From assembly GCF_014212125.1 (NCBI RefSeq), contig NZ_JACJVP010000008.1, positions 1 through 64,000 of the forward strand: 64,000 nucleotides of DNA. Reading direction: 5' to 3'. Below the pieces are notes generated by a model, which saw only the letters and a program-made list of their open reading frames with translations, did no database searches and had not been told where the DNA came from. Source of the stretch: Cohnella nanjingensis (GTDB lineage: Bacteria > Bacillota > Bacilli > Paenibacillales > Paenibacillaceae). The first letter of the stretch is position 1. Every line of letters begins with the position of its first letter. This document shows positions 1 through 8,264 of the stretch, piece after piece. The translations under genes were made by a program, and so were the position numbers.

Positions 1-409
1 CTATGATGACGGAACAATAGGCGCTTAGAATGTAGAATGCCCGCTTACCACCAAAAAAGAATCAGATAGGCCATGTAGATTTTATCGTTGCAGCTCGTAA
101 GGCCGGATTCGCCGCTGTGCGATTCTTTAAGCCTGTCGCAATTTTCATTATAGCCTGTGACCTGGTAAGGTCATGCATGTTTTTTGCTGGCGGGCAGCGG
201 CGATAGTAGGAAAAAGACAACAAAAAAACGCCACGAAAGCGTGCCGTTCTCGGTAATTGAAGCAGCTGAAATAAAAGGATAGTACCTCGCCCCTTATAAT
301 ATTAGTATAAACGAAGGGAGAATATAAGTCTATATCTTTGCTGGAAAATCGTCTAAATTAGGGGAACCCGGCCGGGGAGGAAAGAAAGGATCACGAGGGG
401 GAACCCGCT
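1..409. other. Non-coding left edge
   Basis: No convincing gene in this stretch. It has a small hairpin (TGACCT/AGGTCA, 158-173) followed by a run of six T at about 179-185, which could end a transcript coming from the left of the window. A possible promoter for the next gene is TTGAAG, 17 bp, TAGTAC near 256-284. A half-copy resembling the right arm of the 51-bp repeat found at 15.6-16.0 kb (TTTTATCGTTGCAG) occurs near 79-93. Confidence 0.4.
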
Positions 410-1663
410 TTGAGATGGCTGAAATGGGATTTGAACCTGCGCACGAGGTTAATCGGCGAGACGCTCTTCAATCTGCTGTTCTGGATGTACTTCCCCTATA
501 TGACGCTCTACTTCCGTTCGGTCTTCGGCGAGCAGACGGCGGGTCTCCTCATGTCCGTCCCGCCCTTGATCGGCATCTTCGGCAGCCTGATCGGCGGCCA
601 TCTCTCCGACCGGCTTGGCCGACGCTTCACGATGCTGCTGGGCGCCTTCACCAAGACGGGGATGTTCGCGATCTTCGCCTTGTCGCTGTCGCATTGGACC
701 GACTATCTCGCCTTCATCGGGATCAGCCTCGGCGGCGCGCTCTACGGGCCGGCCAGCTCCGCCATGGTGGCGGATCTCACGCCGGAGCGGGATCGCCGCG
801 TCGTCTTCGCCACCTTCGTCACCGCGATGAATATCGGCGCCGTCTTCGGGCCCGCGCTCGGGGCCGTCTTCTTCTTCCGCTACCGATCGGAGCTGCTCTG
901 GACCTGTACCGGCGTGATGTTGCTGTACGCCGTCGCGGTCTGGTTCATCGTCCGGGAGACGCTCCCGGCGTCGGCGAAGGCGGTGAAGCCGGCGCAAGGC
1001 GCGCTCTCGCTCCTTCAGGCGCAGGTGGCCGGCTACGCCGTCATCTTCCGCGACCGCGCCTTTGCGGTCTATATCGCAGCGGGCATCTTCGTCACCTTCG
1101 CGTTCATGCAGCTGGACTTGTATTTGGCCGTCTACGTGAAGGACTACGTGCCCGCGCAGACGCTGATCGCCTGGGAGGGCGGCTCCTTCGCGCTGAGCAG
1201 CATGGGGGTCTTCGGGTGGATGATGGGGATCAACGGCCTCTTGTTCGTCCTGGGCGTCCTGCCGGTTACCCGCTGGATGGCCGCCTGGAGCGACCGGAAC
1301 GTCCTCATCTTCTCCTCGCTTCTGTTCGGGATCGGGATGTTCCTGATCGGGTGGACCACGAACGCGTGGCTGCTGTTCGGCTTCACGATCCTCATGACAA
1401 TCGGGGAGCTCAGCCGCTCTCCGGTCGCGCAGAGCTTCGTCAGCCGCTATGCGCCCGAAGCGGCCAGAGGCCAGTATATGGGGGCGGCCAGTTTGCAGTT
1501 TGCCGTCGGCCGTTTCCTGGCGCCTTCGACCGTCATTCTGTCCGCATGGCTGTCCCCGATCGCCGTCTTCGGGATCATCCTGCTGTGCACGCTTATCAGT
1601 ATCGCCCTCTATATCGGCTTATTCCGGATGCTGCCGGCGCAGGAACCCGGGCAGAGGGGATAG
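410..1663 (+). CDS. MFS transporter, drug/multidrug efflux type
   Basis: A 417-residue integral membrane protein with about twelve hydrophobic segments, the usual size for the major facilitator superfamily. The loop between helices 2 and 3 carries the family motif GGHLSDRLGRR (residues 62-72). Proton-driven export of small molecules is the likely role; the substrate cannot be read from sequence. The start is a TTG, chosen because GAGGGGG lies about 9 bases upstream and the first hydrophobic stretch follows directly. A TetR gene follows 174 bp downstream but has its own promoter, so co-regulation is only suggested by position. Confidence 0.85.
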   Translation: MRWLKWDLNLRTRLIGETLFNLLFWMYFPYMTLYFRSVFGEQTAGLLMSVPPLIGIFGSLIGGHLSDRLGRRFTMLLGAFTKTGMFAIFALSLSHWTDYLAFIGISLGGALYGPASSAMVADLTPERDRRVVFATFVTAMNIGAVFGPALGAVFFFRYRSELLWTCTGVMLLYAVAVWFIVRETLPASAKAVKPAQGALSLLQAQVAGYAVIFRDRAFAVYIAAGIFVTFAFMQLDLYLAVYVKDYVPAQTLIAWEGGSFALSSMGVFGWMMGINGLLFVLGVLPVTRWMAAWSDRNVLIFSSLLFGIGMFLIGWTTNAWLLFGFTILMTIGELSRSPVAQSFVSRYAPEAARGQYMGAASLQFAVGRFLAPSTVILSAWLSPIAVFGIILLCTLISIALYIGLFRMLPAQEPGQRG

Positions 1664-1720
1664 GGGGACGCACAGGTTTAATTACGCGTCTTCGGCGCTC
1701 GTCCGCGTCCTCTGCCTTAA

Positions 1721-1749
1721 TTGACAGAATGAAGTGCGATTTCTACAAT
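1721..1749 (+). promoter_or_regulatory. Sigma-A promoter of the TetR gene
   Basis: TTGACA (1721-1726), a 17-bp spacer and TACAAT (1744-1749) form a near-consensus promoter about 90 bp before the TetR start at 1838. It shows that the regulator is transcribed independently of the MFS gene. Confidence 0.7.
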
Positions 1750-1837
1750 GAGAATTGAAGCGCCGGCGCCGGAATGGACAGCCGGAAGGCCGGCGGAAAG
1801 CCGGATCGGGATGATCCGAAGTCACGACCAAAGGTGA

Positions 1838-2497
1838 ATGCGCATGTCCCCACGTACACGAGAACAGAATGAAGAAATACGCAAGCAGCGGAAAAAGGAA
1901 ATCCTGCAGGCCGCTATTCGCGTCTATGTCGATAAAGGCTACGCCGCTTCCGATATGGGAGATATCGCAGACCGGGCAGGGCTGGCGCATGGACTCGTCT
2001 ATTACTATTTCAAAAATAAGAAAACGCTGTTCCGCGAGCTGTACGAATATATGATGGAGGAGTCTCGGCGCGCCACGGAGACTTACTTCGCGCAGGAGGG
2101 GGATGCCCCGGACTTGCTTCGAGGCTATGCCCGGATGGTTTGCGAGCGCGTGCTGGACGATTCTGCGATCTCCCGTTTCTATGCGCGGATCAGCCTGGAT
2201 CTTCATCACTTGTATACGCCGGAGGAGATCTCTCCCTTCGCGTGGGTGAAGAGCTTCATGGGCCCCATGACCCGAGCCATCGAGAAGGGGATCTCCCAAG
2301 GCGCCATTCCGCATGGCGACGCCCGTCTGTTGGCTATGCAGTTCTGGGGGGCGGTCTCTCAGGGGATGGCGTATCTGGATCAAGCGCAGCACCAGCTTGC
2401 CGCACAGGGGATTCCGGATGCGGAGATGAAGGCGCGGCTCAACCAGCCGCTGGATCAGGTCGTCGAATCGTCGCTGCTGCTTTTTAAGCCGCAGTGA
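1838..2497 (+). CDS. TetR/AcrR family transcriptional regulator
   Basis: A 219-residue protein with a typical TetR N-terminal helix-turn-helix (about residues 22-68, including AGLAHGLVYYYFKNKKTLF) and a variable ligand-binding C-terminal domain. Such proteins repress a promoter until an effector binds. The start is the ATG at 1838; a second in-frame ATG two codons later is equally possible. It follows an MFS exporter in the same direction, a common regulator/efflux-pump arrangement, so the pump is the first candidate target. No clear operator was picked out. Confidence 0.85.
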   Translation: MRMSPRTREQNEEIRKQRKKEILQAAIRVYVDKGYAASDMGDIADRAGLAHGLVYYYFKNKKTLFRELYEYMMEESRRATETYFAQEGDAPDLLRGYARMVCERVLDDSAISRFYARISLDLHHLYTPEEISPFAWVKSFMGPMTRAIEKGISQGAIPHGDARLLAMQFWGAVSQGMAYLDQAQHQLAAQGIPDAEMKARLNQPLDQVVESSLLLFKPQ

Positions 2498-2514
2498 TTT
2501 TTTTGTGTTTTATA

Positions 2515-2543
2515 TTGACTTGTAACTCAATCAAACATAAGAT
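2515..2543 (+). promoter_or_regulatory. Sigma-A promoter
   Basis: TTGACT (2515-2520), 17 bp, TAAGAT (2538-2543), about 23 bp before the ATG at 2566. It drives the next small gene. The box lies just after the upstream TetR stop. Confidence 0.65.
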
Positions 2544-2565
2544 GGCATCAAGGAGCGTGATTCTT

Positions 2566-3054
2566 ATGATGTTGGTGGAGATGCAGAGATCGCAATTCGA
2601 GGCGCTGAACGACGAGGAGCTCTTCCTGATTTGCACGGAACCGACCGTCACCCGGATCCGAGGGCGGAATCTGGCGGTGAAGTCGGAAGCGATCGCCGAG
2701 TTGAACCGCGGGCAGCAGGCTTTATGCATGTTCAGGGTGCTGTATCCGGCGCAACATTCGGAAGCGGACTTCGAGGCGTGGATCGCTTATCTGCTGGAGC
2801 AGCCCGCTTATTGGAAAGGCGTCAACGACGGCCTGCGATTCTGGGGCGAGACGGCGTTGATTCAACTGCTGGAGGCCGCCAGAGAGACGCTTGAAGCGAA
2901 GGAGAGAGAGACGCTGGAGGAGGATCGGGCGATCATCCAATCCTCGATTCGCTCTCTGTTCGAGAAGTTCCGAAGCCAAGTGCAATCGAGTCTCGGTCAC
3001 ATCTGCCTCTATATCCGCTCCCATCCGCAGGAGTTCGTTCAGTTGATGGCTTAA
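2566..3054 (+). CDS. Hypothetical soluble protein, 162 aa
   Basis: I do not recognise the family. The protein is soluble, rich in Glu, Leu and Arg, and predicted largely helical, with a Glu-rich amphipathic stretch around residues 105-135 that could form a coiled coil. The start at 2566 was preferred over upstream in-frame ATGs because AGGAG lies 10 bases before it and the promoter at 2515-2543 would fall inside a longer reading. It is a single-gene unit, closed by the terminator at 3099-3136. Confidence 0.6.
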   Translation: MMLVEMQRSQFEALNDEELFLICTEPTVTRIRGRNLAVKSEAIAELNRGQQALCMFRVLYPAQHSEADFEAWIAYLLEQPAYWKGVNDGLRFWGETALIQLLEAARETLEAKERETLEEDRAIIQSSIRSLFEKFRSQVQSSLGHICLYIRSHPQEFVQLMA

Positions 3055-3098
3055 CGGGCTGCGGTTCCCGGCAAGGGCGATCATCATCTTCGATGCGG

Positions 3099-3136
3099 GG
3101 CCGGGGTTCTCTTCGCGGAGAAAGCCCGGCCTTTTT
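3099..3136 (+). terminator. Rho-independent terminator
   Basis: GGCCGGG pairs with CCCGGCC, with an inner TTCTC/GAGAA stem, followed by five T. It ends the 2566-3054 unit just before the next promoter at 3154. Confidence 0.85.
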
Positions 3137-3153
3137 CGCCGGATGCGGAGGAA

Positions 3154-3204
3154 TTGACAGCAAGACGGGGATGACTTATCTTGTATATAGACCAATCGTT
3201 ATAA
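3154..3204 (+). promoter_or_regulatory. Promoter with overlapping LmrA/YxaF-like operator
   Basis: TTGACA (3154-3159), 17 bp, TATCTT (3177-3182), followed at once by an imperfect palindrome TATAGACCAATCGTTATA (3186-3203) covering the expected transcription start. The AGACC-rich sequence resembles the operators of the B. subtilis TetR-type repressors LmrA/YxaF (QdoR). This implies autorepression by the gene at 3231. Confidence 0.7.
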
Positions 3205-3230
3205 TGAATGGACGAAAGGAATCTCAATCC

Positions 3231-3821
3231 ATGGAACAAACGCTCTCGGCCCGCGAGCGGCTGATTCAGGCCACCTCGCATCTGCTCGACATTCAAGGGT
3301 ACCATGCAACGGGGCTGAATCAGATCATCAAGGAAGGCGGAGCGCCCAAGGGATCGCTCTATTACTACTTCCCGGAAGGCAAGGAAGAGCTGGTTGCCGA
3401 GGCAATCGGCAAACATGGCGATGCGATCACGGAGCAGATCAGAGGCATGCTCGCGGAGAGCGGGGATCCCGCGGAGGCCATCTACGCCATCCTCATGTTC
3501 ATCGCGAATAAGTTTATCGACACCGACTGCATCAAAGCCGGTTCCATCGCCTCCGTGGCTCTGGAGACCGCCCATGTCAGCGAACGATTGCGCGACGTCT
3601 GCCGACGCATCTACGACGCATGGCAAGCCGCATATGCAGGGATTCTCATGGAGAGCGGATTTCCGGCGGCGCGGGCTTCGCAGATCGCGACTTTGGTGAC
3701 GGCATCGATCGAAGGGGCCGTGGTCATGTGCCGGGCGCATCGAGGTCCGGAGCCGATGATCGCCGTCGCCCGTGAATTGAAGCTGCTGATCGAGCACGCG
3801 CAGCGGGAGATGCGACGTTGA
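3231..3821 (+). CDS. TetR family regulator, LmrA/YxaF (QdoR)-like
   Basis: A 196-residue repressor with an N-terminal TetR HTH (about residues 7-55, ending GSLYYYFPEGKEEL) and a C-terminal domain typical of the LmrA/YxaF group, whose characterised members respond to flavonoids. The start at 3231 (MEQTL) has AAAGGA upstream. An ATG 27 bases earlier is in frame but overlaps the operator. Matching operator-like palindromes lie in its own promoter (3186-3203) and before the SDR gene (3885-3908), so it probably controls itself and the SDR/FMN-reductase pair. Family and operator are seen; the inducer is unknown. Confidence 0.85.
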   Translation: MEQTLSARERLIQATSHLLDIQGYHATGLNQIIKEGGAPKGSLYYYFPEGKEELVAEAIGKHGDAITEQIRGMLAESGDPAEAIYAILMFIANKFIDTDCIKAGSIASVALETAHVSERLRDVCRRIYDAWQAAYAGILMESGFPAARASQIATLVTASIEGAVVMCRAHRGPEPMIAVARELKLLIEHAQREMRR

Positions 3822-3884
3822 GTTATTGAACAACAAGAGATCGATGGAGAGGTCCATGGCTTGTTGTTTTCTTTTCCTCTATAT

Positions 3885-3908
3885 TATATAGACTGGTCTA
3901 CTTAAATA
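3885..3908 (+). promoter_or_regulatory. Second LmrA/YxaF-like operator at the SDR promoter
   Basis: The palindromic core TAGACTGGTCTA sits in TATATAGACTGGTCTACTTA just before the ribosome-binding site of the SDR gene. A candidate promoter (TTGTTT 3864-3869, 17 bp, TATAGA 3887-3892) overlaps it, so repressor binding would block initiation. It shares its core with the site at 3186-3203. Confidence 0.7.
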
Positions 3909-3924
3909 ACGAGGAGGAAAAACA

Positions 3925-4677
3925 ATGGATTCGGGTTTAGCGGGTAAAGTCGTACTCGTCACGGGCGGGTCCCGAGGAATCGGCAAAGCCGCCGCCGTGC
4001 AATTCGCCAATGAAGGGGCTAGGGTGTTCATCACGTATGCCAACGATTCGCGAATGGCCGCGGAGACCGTGGAGGAGATTCGCTCGCAGGGCAGCGAGTG
4101 CCATGCTATCCGAATGGATCTCACGGATCGGGACAGTATCCCGCAGGCGATCTCTAGCATCGCGGGGTCGTCCGCCGGCATCGATGTGTTGGTGAACAAT
4201 GCCGTTACGGGCGACCGAAAGCCGGTTCGGATCGCGGAAGGATCTCCGGATGCGTGGCTCGCGATGATCGATCATAACTTAATGTCCACGTACTTGGTGA
4301 CCAGAGCCGTCGTGCCCTTCATGCAGAAGGGCGCGTGGGGCCGAATGGTCCATCTCTCCTCCGATGTCGCGGAGGATGGCATGCCCGGCGCTTCGTCCTA
4401 CGCCGCCAGCAAGTCGGGGCTTCACGGCTTCAGCAGAGCGTTAGCGGTCGAACTGGCGTCGGCCAACATCTTTTCTAACGTCGTGATGCCGGGGCTCACG
4501 TTAACCGAACGCAATACGGCCGAATTCGACCCCGGGCTGTTGACGCAATTCGCAAGAGCCGTACCCGCGAAGCGTCTGGGAACGCCTGAAGACGTGGCCA
4601 GCACGATCGTCTACCTAGGTTCTCAAGCGAATCGCTTCGTGAACGGAGAGGCCATTCGCGTAACCGGCGGGAAGTAA
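3925..4677 (+). CDS. Short-chain dehydrogenase/reductase (classical SDR)
   Basis: A 250-residue NAD(P)-dependent oxidoreductase of FabG-like length. The cofactor motif TGGSRGIG is at residues 13-20, the NNA(V) motif at 91-94, the catalytic Ser near 146 and the YxxxK pair at Tyr159/Lys163. The substrate is unknown. GAGGAGG lies 8-9 bases before the ATG. The adjacent repressor-type operator and the following quinone/FMN reductase suggest a detoxification pair induced by an aromatic or electrophilic compound (inference). Confidence 0.88.
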   Translation: MDSGLAGKVVLVTGGSRGIGKAAAVQFANEGARVFITYANDSRMAAETVEEIRSQGSECHAIRMDLTDRDSIPQAISSIAGSSAGIDVLVNNAVTGDRKPVRIAEGSPDAWLAMIDHNLMSTYLVTRAVVPFMQKGAWGRMVHLSSDVAEDGMPGASSYAASKSGLHGFSRALAVELASANIFSNVVMPGLTLTERNTAEFDPGLLTQFARAVPAKRLGTPEDVASTIVYLGSQANRFVNGEAIRVTGGK

Positions 4678-4722
4678 ACGCAGACGCGCAGACTTTGACA
4701 GATCAAGAGGAGGATAAAGGAT

Positions 4723-5286
4723 ATGTCTAGTGAACAGCAATCGATTACGATCGTCGGACTGTGCGGAAGCACCCGCAAGGCATCCTATAACCGCGTTTTG
4801 TTGCGTGCCGCCGCAGCCTATTTGCCTAGCGAGGCAACCTATCTCGAAGCGGAGATCGGCGAGCTGCCCTTCTTCAATCAAGATCTTGAATCCGCCCTGC
4901 CCGAACAGGTAGCGTCATTCGTAGACATGATTAGAAGTGCCGACGGGTTGATGATCAGCACGCCCGAATACAACTATTCAGTCCCCGGCGTGTTGAAGAA
5001 CGCGTTGGAATGGGGATCTCGGCCTTCCTTCGGATTCCCGCTGAACGAGAAGCCCGTCGCGATCATCGGAGCAAGCCGGGGGATATTCGGTCCGGTCAGA
5101 GGCCATCGCCATCTGCGCGATATTCTGTTCGGATGCAACGCAGCCCCGTTAAGCCGGCCTGAAGTCTACGTGAATCATGCGACAGCCAAGATCAACGACG
5201 AGGGGACTCTGGTTGACGAAGCTGCGCATGATCTGCTGCGTGCGGCGGCGGAAGCGCTGATCCTAGCCGCCCGGATGCGAACTTAG
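4723..5286 (+). CDS. NADPH-dependent FMN reductase (flavodoxin-fold quinone/azo reductase)
   Basis: A 187-residue flavoprotein of the NADPH-dependent FMN reductase family (YieF/ChrR-like). The FMN phosphate loop GSTRKASYNR is at residues 15-24 and the signature PEYNYSVPGVLKNALEW at 81-97. These enzymes reduce quinones, chromate or azo compounds with NAD(P)H. AGGAGG precedes the ATG. It follows the SDR gene by 45 bp in the same direction and probably shares its repressor-controlled promoter. Confidence 0.88.
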   Translation: MSSEQQSITIVGLCGSTRKASYNRVLLRAAAAYLPSEATYLEAEIGELPFFNQDLESALPEQVASFVDMIRSADGLMISTPEYNYSVPGVLKNALEWGSRPSFGFPLNEKPVAIIGASRGIFGPVRGHRHLRDILFGCNAAPLSRPEVYVNHATAKINDEGTLVDEAAHDLLRAAAEALILAARMRT

Positions 5287-5332
5287 AACTATAGCGAGGC
5301 GCAGCCGAGAAATGCTATACTCGTGCCGAAGC

Positions 5333-5357
5333 GAAAATGAAAAATAATGTCATTTTC
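5333..5357. repeat. Inverted repeat before the DUF1801 gene
   Basis: GAAAATGA and TCATTTTC form a perfect 8-bp inverted repeat with a 9-bp centre, about 40 bp before the TTG start at 5397 and just after a TATACT box near 5316. It may be an operator; nothing identifies the binding protein. Confidence 0.4.
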
Positions 5358-5396
5358 AGCCGATTCGCGACTCCATGCGCGGGAGGTGAACACGAG

Positions 5397-5780
5397 TTGT
5401 CTTCCAAAACGAAGTTCGAAACGACGGACGCGTATATCGGCACTTTTCCGAAGGACGTACAAGACGGACTAGAACAAATCAGGCAGACTATACAGCAAGC
5501 CGTACCGGAAGCTGAAGAGGTCATCAGCTACCAGTTGCCGGCTTTTCAGTATCACGGCATGCTGATCTATTACTCCGCTTACAAGAATCATTATTCGTTG
5601 TCGTTTCCTCCCCCCTTCCGCATCTTTGAAGTCTTTCAGACGCAATTGGCGCCGTACGAGGTGTCCAAGACGACGATCCAGCTGCCCATGGACCAGCCGC
5701 TGCCGCTAGATTTGGTGGGTGAGCTGGCGAAGTATCGGGCACAGGAGAACGCGGAGAAAGCGAAGAAGAAGAAAAAGTGA
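5397..5780 (+). CDS. DUF1801 (YdhG-like) family protein
   Basis: A 127-residue protein of the DUF1801/YdhG-like fold (B. subtilis YdhG/Fra type, some linked to iron handling). The opening TTDAYIGTFPKDVQDGLEQIR and the central region SYQLPAFQYHG are characteristic. The C-terminus is a lysine tail. The TTG at 5397 is preferred because GGAGGTG lies 8 bases upstream; the ATG at 5337 would sit inside an inverted repeat and lacks a ribosome-binding site. Confidence 0.75.
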   Translation: MSSKTKFETTDAYIGTFPKDVQDGLEQIRQTIQQAVPEAEEVISYQLPAFQYHGMLIYYSAYKNHYSLSFPPPFRIFEVFQTQLAPYEVSKTTIQLPMDQPLPLDLVGELAKYRAQENAEKAKKKKK

Positions 5781-6189
5781 CGGCATCGCGCCCGTTTGGA
5801 TCGATCGCATGCAGGCGGGAAGAGACGGGGCCGTGATTGCACATTACGCACGCTATAGAGACTGCAACGAATTGCGGATCGCAATCGGACGCGGTCTTCT
5901 TTCTTTTGCATAGAAAACAAGCTAGATACCCGCATATTACGGTTACCTTTGCCTGTTCCGCCGGGGATCGGGGCCCGTTATCCGCATATTGCGGTTATCT
6001 CTGCCTTTTCCCTGGTACTTGGGGCTCGTTAACCGAGCGATGCGGCTACTGATCGACGTCGGCCTGCGAGCGCGGCTCTGCCGCGCGGCGGCTCCCCCGA
6101 GAGCTGCGATCTGCCAAAATGATCGGACAAACTCCGGACGCCTATGCTAAAATTTGTAGACAAGGATCGACTCGAAGGGGGCGACGGCA
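5781..6189. repeat. Intergenic region with degenerate ~52-bp tandem repeats
   Basis: No gene. From about 5930 to 6050 a GC-rich unit beginning CCGCATATT recurs at 5930 and 5982, with a decayed third unit at 6033 (spacing 52 and 51 bp). Each has the layout CGCATATT-CGGTTA, TTTGCC, GGGGC-CGTTA. It resembles a species-specific intergenic repeat family rather than a coding segment. Confidence 0.5.
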
Positions 6190-7107
6190 ATGACGTCTAC
6201 CGGCAGCGAATCTACCTCCCGCTTTGTCGCAAGGCCGCTTGAGATGACGTTCGACGTTAGCCGGCTCATCTCGCTCCACTATTTCGAATTCGCCAGGGAC
6301 TTCATCTTCCGGGGGGAGCGTCACGACTTCTGGGAGTTTCTGTACATCGACAAAGGCGAGATCGAGGTCATGGCCGAGACGACGGGCTACAACCTGAAGC
6401 AGGGCGACATGATCTTCCACCAGCCGAACGAGTTCCACAGCGTCTGGGCCAACCGGAAGATCGCGTCGAACGCCGTCGTCGTCTCCTTCGTCTGCCGTTC
6501 CCCGGCCATGTCTTTCTTCGAAGGGAAGATCTTCTGCCTGGACAACCAGGAGCGCAATCTCGTCGCGGAGCTGATCCGCTACGGATTCGCCGCCTTCGAG
6601 CCGCCGTTCGACGATCCCGCCGTACACGATCTAGTGCCGAAGGAGAACGCCCCGCCGGGCGTCGAGCAGCTGATCAAGATCCATCTGGAGCTGCTGCTCC
6701 TCATGCTCCTGTCCCGAGACGACGCGATGCCGGGCAACCACCGGTTGTCCTCTACGGCGAAGGAGCGCAGCGAGGACGAGATCGTGCGCCGCGCCATCGC
6801 CTTGATGGAGGCCAACGTCCGCGGCCATCTGTCGCTCGAGGAGATCGAGAACACGCTCAACATCGGCCAGACGCACCTGCACGCGCTGTTCAAGGCGAAG
6901 GTGGGCATGAGCGTGATGCGCTGCTTCAAGAGCATGAAGATCGAGACGGCCAAGATGATGATCCGCGAGGAGACGAGCAACTTCACCGAGATCGCCGACC
7001 GGCTGAGCTACAGCAGCATTCACGCCTTCTCCCGGCACTTCAAGACGGTCACCGACATGACCCCTTCGGAATACGCACGCTCCGTCAAGGCCAGGTCCTC
7101 CTATTGA
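6190..7107 (+). CDS. AraC family regulator with N-terminal cupin sensor
   Basis: A 305-residue regulator: an AraC-type cupin sensor (about residues 20-120, with the typical QGDMIFHQPNEFH stretch) and a C-terminal double HTH (about 200-300; SLEEIENTLNIGQTHLHALFK and FTEIADRLSYSSIHAFSRHFK). Such regulators usually activate adjacent sugar genes when a ligand binds the cupin. The ATG has AAGGGGG 8 bases upstream. It lies directly upstream of the 7.4-15.4 kb sugar operon in the same direction but is separated from it by a strong terminator, consistent with a regulator of that operon. Confidence 0.88.
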   Translation: MTSTGSESTSRFVARPLEMTFDVSRLISLHYFEFARDFIFRGERHDFWEFLYIDKGEIEVMAETTGYNLKQGDMIFHQPNEFHSVWANRKIASNAVVVSFVCRSPAMSFFEGKIFCLDNQERNLVAELIRYGFAAFEPPFDDPAVHDLVPKENAPPGVEQLIKIHLELLLLMLLSRDDAMPGNHRLSSTAKERSEDEIVRRAIALMEANVRGHLSLEEIENTLNIGQTHLHALFKAKVGMSVMRCFKSMKIETAKMMIREETSNFTEIADRLSYSSIHAFSRHFKTVTDMTPSEYARSVKARSSY

Positions 7108-7237
7108 AGCCGTATTCTCTTATCGAAAGCTAGTCTCCCTAACGGAAGCCAGGTCCTCTAACCGAAACTAGGTCCTCTCGCTAGGTCCTCTTGCTGAAAC
7201 CAAGTCCGCTTATGGGAGCCCAGCCCTCTTATCGAAC
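7108..7237. repeat. Degenerate ~20-bp tandem repeats
   Basis: About six to seven imperfect copies of a 19-21 bp unit resembling GAAACTAGGTCCTCTTACC sit directly after the AraC stop codon. They carry no open frame of note and lie upstream of the terminator, so they would form part of the 3' UTR. Confidence 0.5.
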
Positions 7238-7243
7238 CTCGCC

Positions 7244-7275
7244 AAACCTTTTCCCGCCCGGAAAAGGTTTTTTTG
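7244..7275 (+). terminator. Rho-independent terminator after the AraC gene
   Basis: AAACCTTTTCC and GGAAAAGGTTT form an 11-bp stem with a 5-nt loop, extended by T's. It separates the regulator from the catabolic operon. Confidence 0.9.
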
Positions 7276-7406
7276 TGCTTCGTCGTCCGGCGCAGAAAAA
7301 GTGATAAATTTTTCGAAAGCTTTGGTAAATCTTTTTCCCCGCGGCGCCAGTAGAATAGGCTTCAAAGCCAAGCAAGACGACACCGGCAGAGAGCGAGGGC
7401 ATCGAA

Positions 7407-8249
7407 TTGAAGAAGGGCATCAACATCTGGTCGTTCCCGTCCGATATGGACCTTACGTCCTGCATGAAGCTGGCGAAGGCCGCGGGATTCGACGGCATCG
7501 AGCCGGCGCTGGCCGAATCCGGCACGCTCAGCCTGGAGAGCAAGACGGAGGAGATCTATTCCGTCCGGAGAGAGGCGGAGGCGCTGGGTCTCGAGATCGC
7601 AAGCCTGGCGTCGGGCCTCGGATGGACGAACGGTCTGACGAGCCGGAGCCGGGAAGTGCGGGATCGGGCGTCGGATATCGTGAAGCGCCAGCTCGAAGCT
7701 GCGGCGATCCTCGGCGCCGATACGATCTTGGTCGTGCCTGGCGCCGTAGGCGTCGACTTCATGGACGGCGTGGAAGTGACCGATTACGAGGAAGCCTACG
7801 ACAATGCGGCGAACGCGCTTCGCGCGCTAGCGGAGGCTGCGGAGGGACATCAGGTCTCCATCGGCGTCGAGAACGTATGGAACAAGTTCCTGCTCTCGCC
7901 GCTGGAGATGAAGCGGTTCATCGACGAGATCGGCTCCCCCTATGTGGGCGCATATCTGGATATAGGCAATACGGTGCTGAACGGTTACCCGGAGCATTGG
8001 ATCCGCGCGCTGGGCGGACGCATCAAGAAAGTTCACTTCAAGGACTTCCGCCGGCAGGCCGCCGGGCTGTCCGGATTCGTGGATCTGCTCGCGGGCGACG
8101 TCGACTATCCGGCGGTCGTGGAAGCGCTTCGGCAGATCGGCTACGACGGCTACGCGATCGCGGAGATGATCCCGCCGTACCGCCATTATCCGGAGCAGAT
8201 CATTCACAACACGTCGGCTTCCATGGATGCCATCCTGGGAAGACGCTAA
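7407..8249 (+). CDS. Sugar phosphate isomerase/epimerase family TIM-barrel protein
   Basis: A 280-residue AP-endonuclease-2/xylose-isomerase-like TIM barrel. The metal-site segments GVENVWNKF, GAYLDIGN and KKVHFKDFR are visible around residues 150-220. Members include xylose isomerase-like epimerases, inosose dehydratase and 3-keto-glycoside hydrolase/lyases. The start is a TTG with GAGGG 7 bases upstream. It is the first gene of a tightly spaced run and is followed at once by a Gfo/Idh/MocA dehydrogenase. That pairing is common in 3-keto-sugar pathways, which makes such a role possible. Confidence 0.8.
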   Translation: MKKGINIWSFPSDMDLTSCMKLAKAAGFDGIEPALAESGTLSLESKTEEIYSVRREAEALGLEIASLASGLGWTNGLTSRSREVRDRASDIVKRQLEAAAILGADTILVVPGAVGVDFMDGVEVTDYEEAYDNAANALRALAEAAEGHQVSIGVENVWNKFLLSPLEMKRFIDEIGSPYVGAYLDIGNTVLNGYPEHWIRALGGRIKKVHFKDFRRQAAGLSGFVDLLAGDVDYPAVVEALRQIGYDGYAIAEMIPPYRHYPEQIIHNTSASMDAILGRR

Positions 8250-8264
8250 ATGGGGGAGAAACGC

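Noticed and set aside
2494..2565. Upstream extension of the 162-residue hypothetical gene
   Set aside because: The promoter TTGACT-17-TAAGAT lies within it and a good ribosome-binding site precedes the later ATG.
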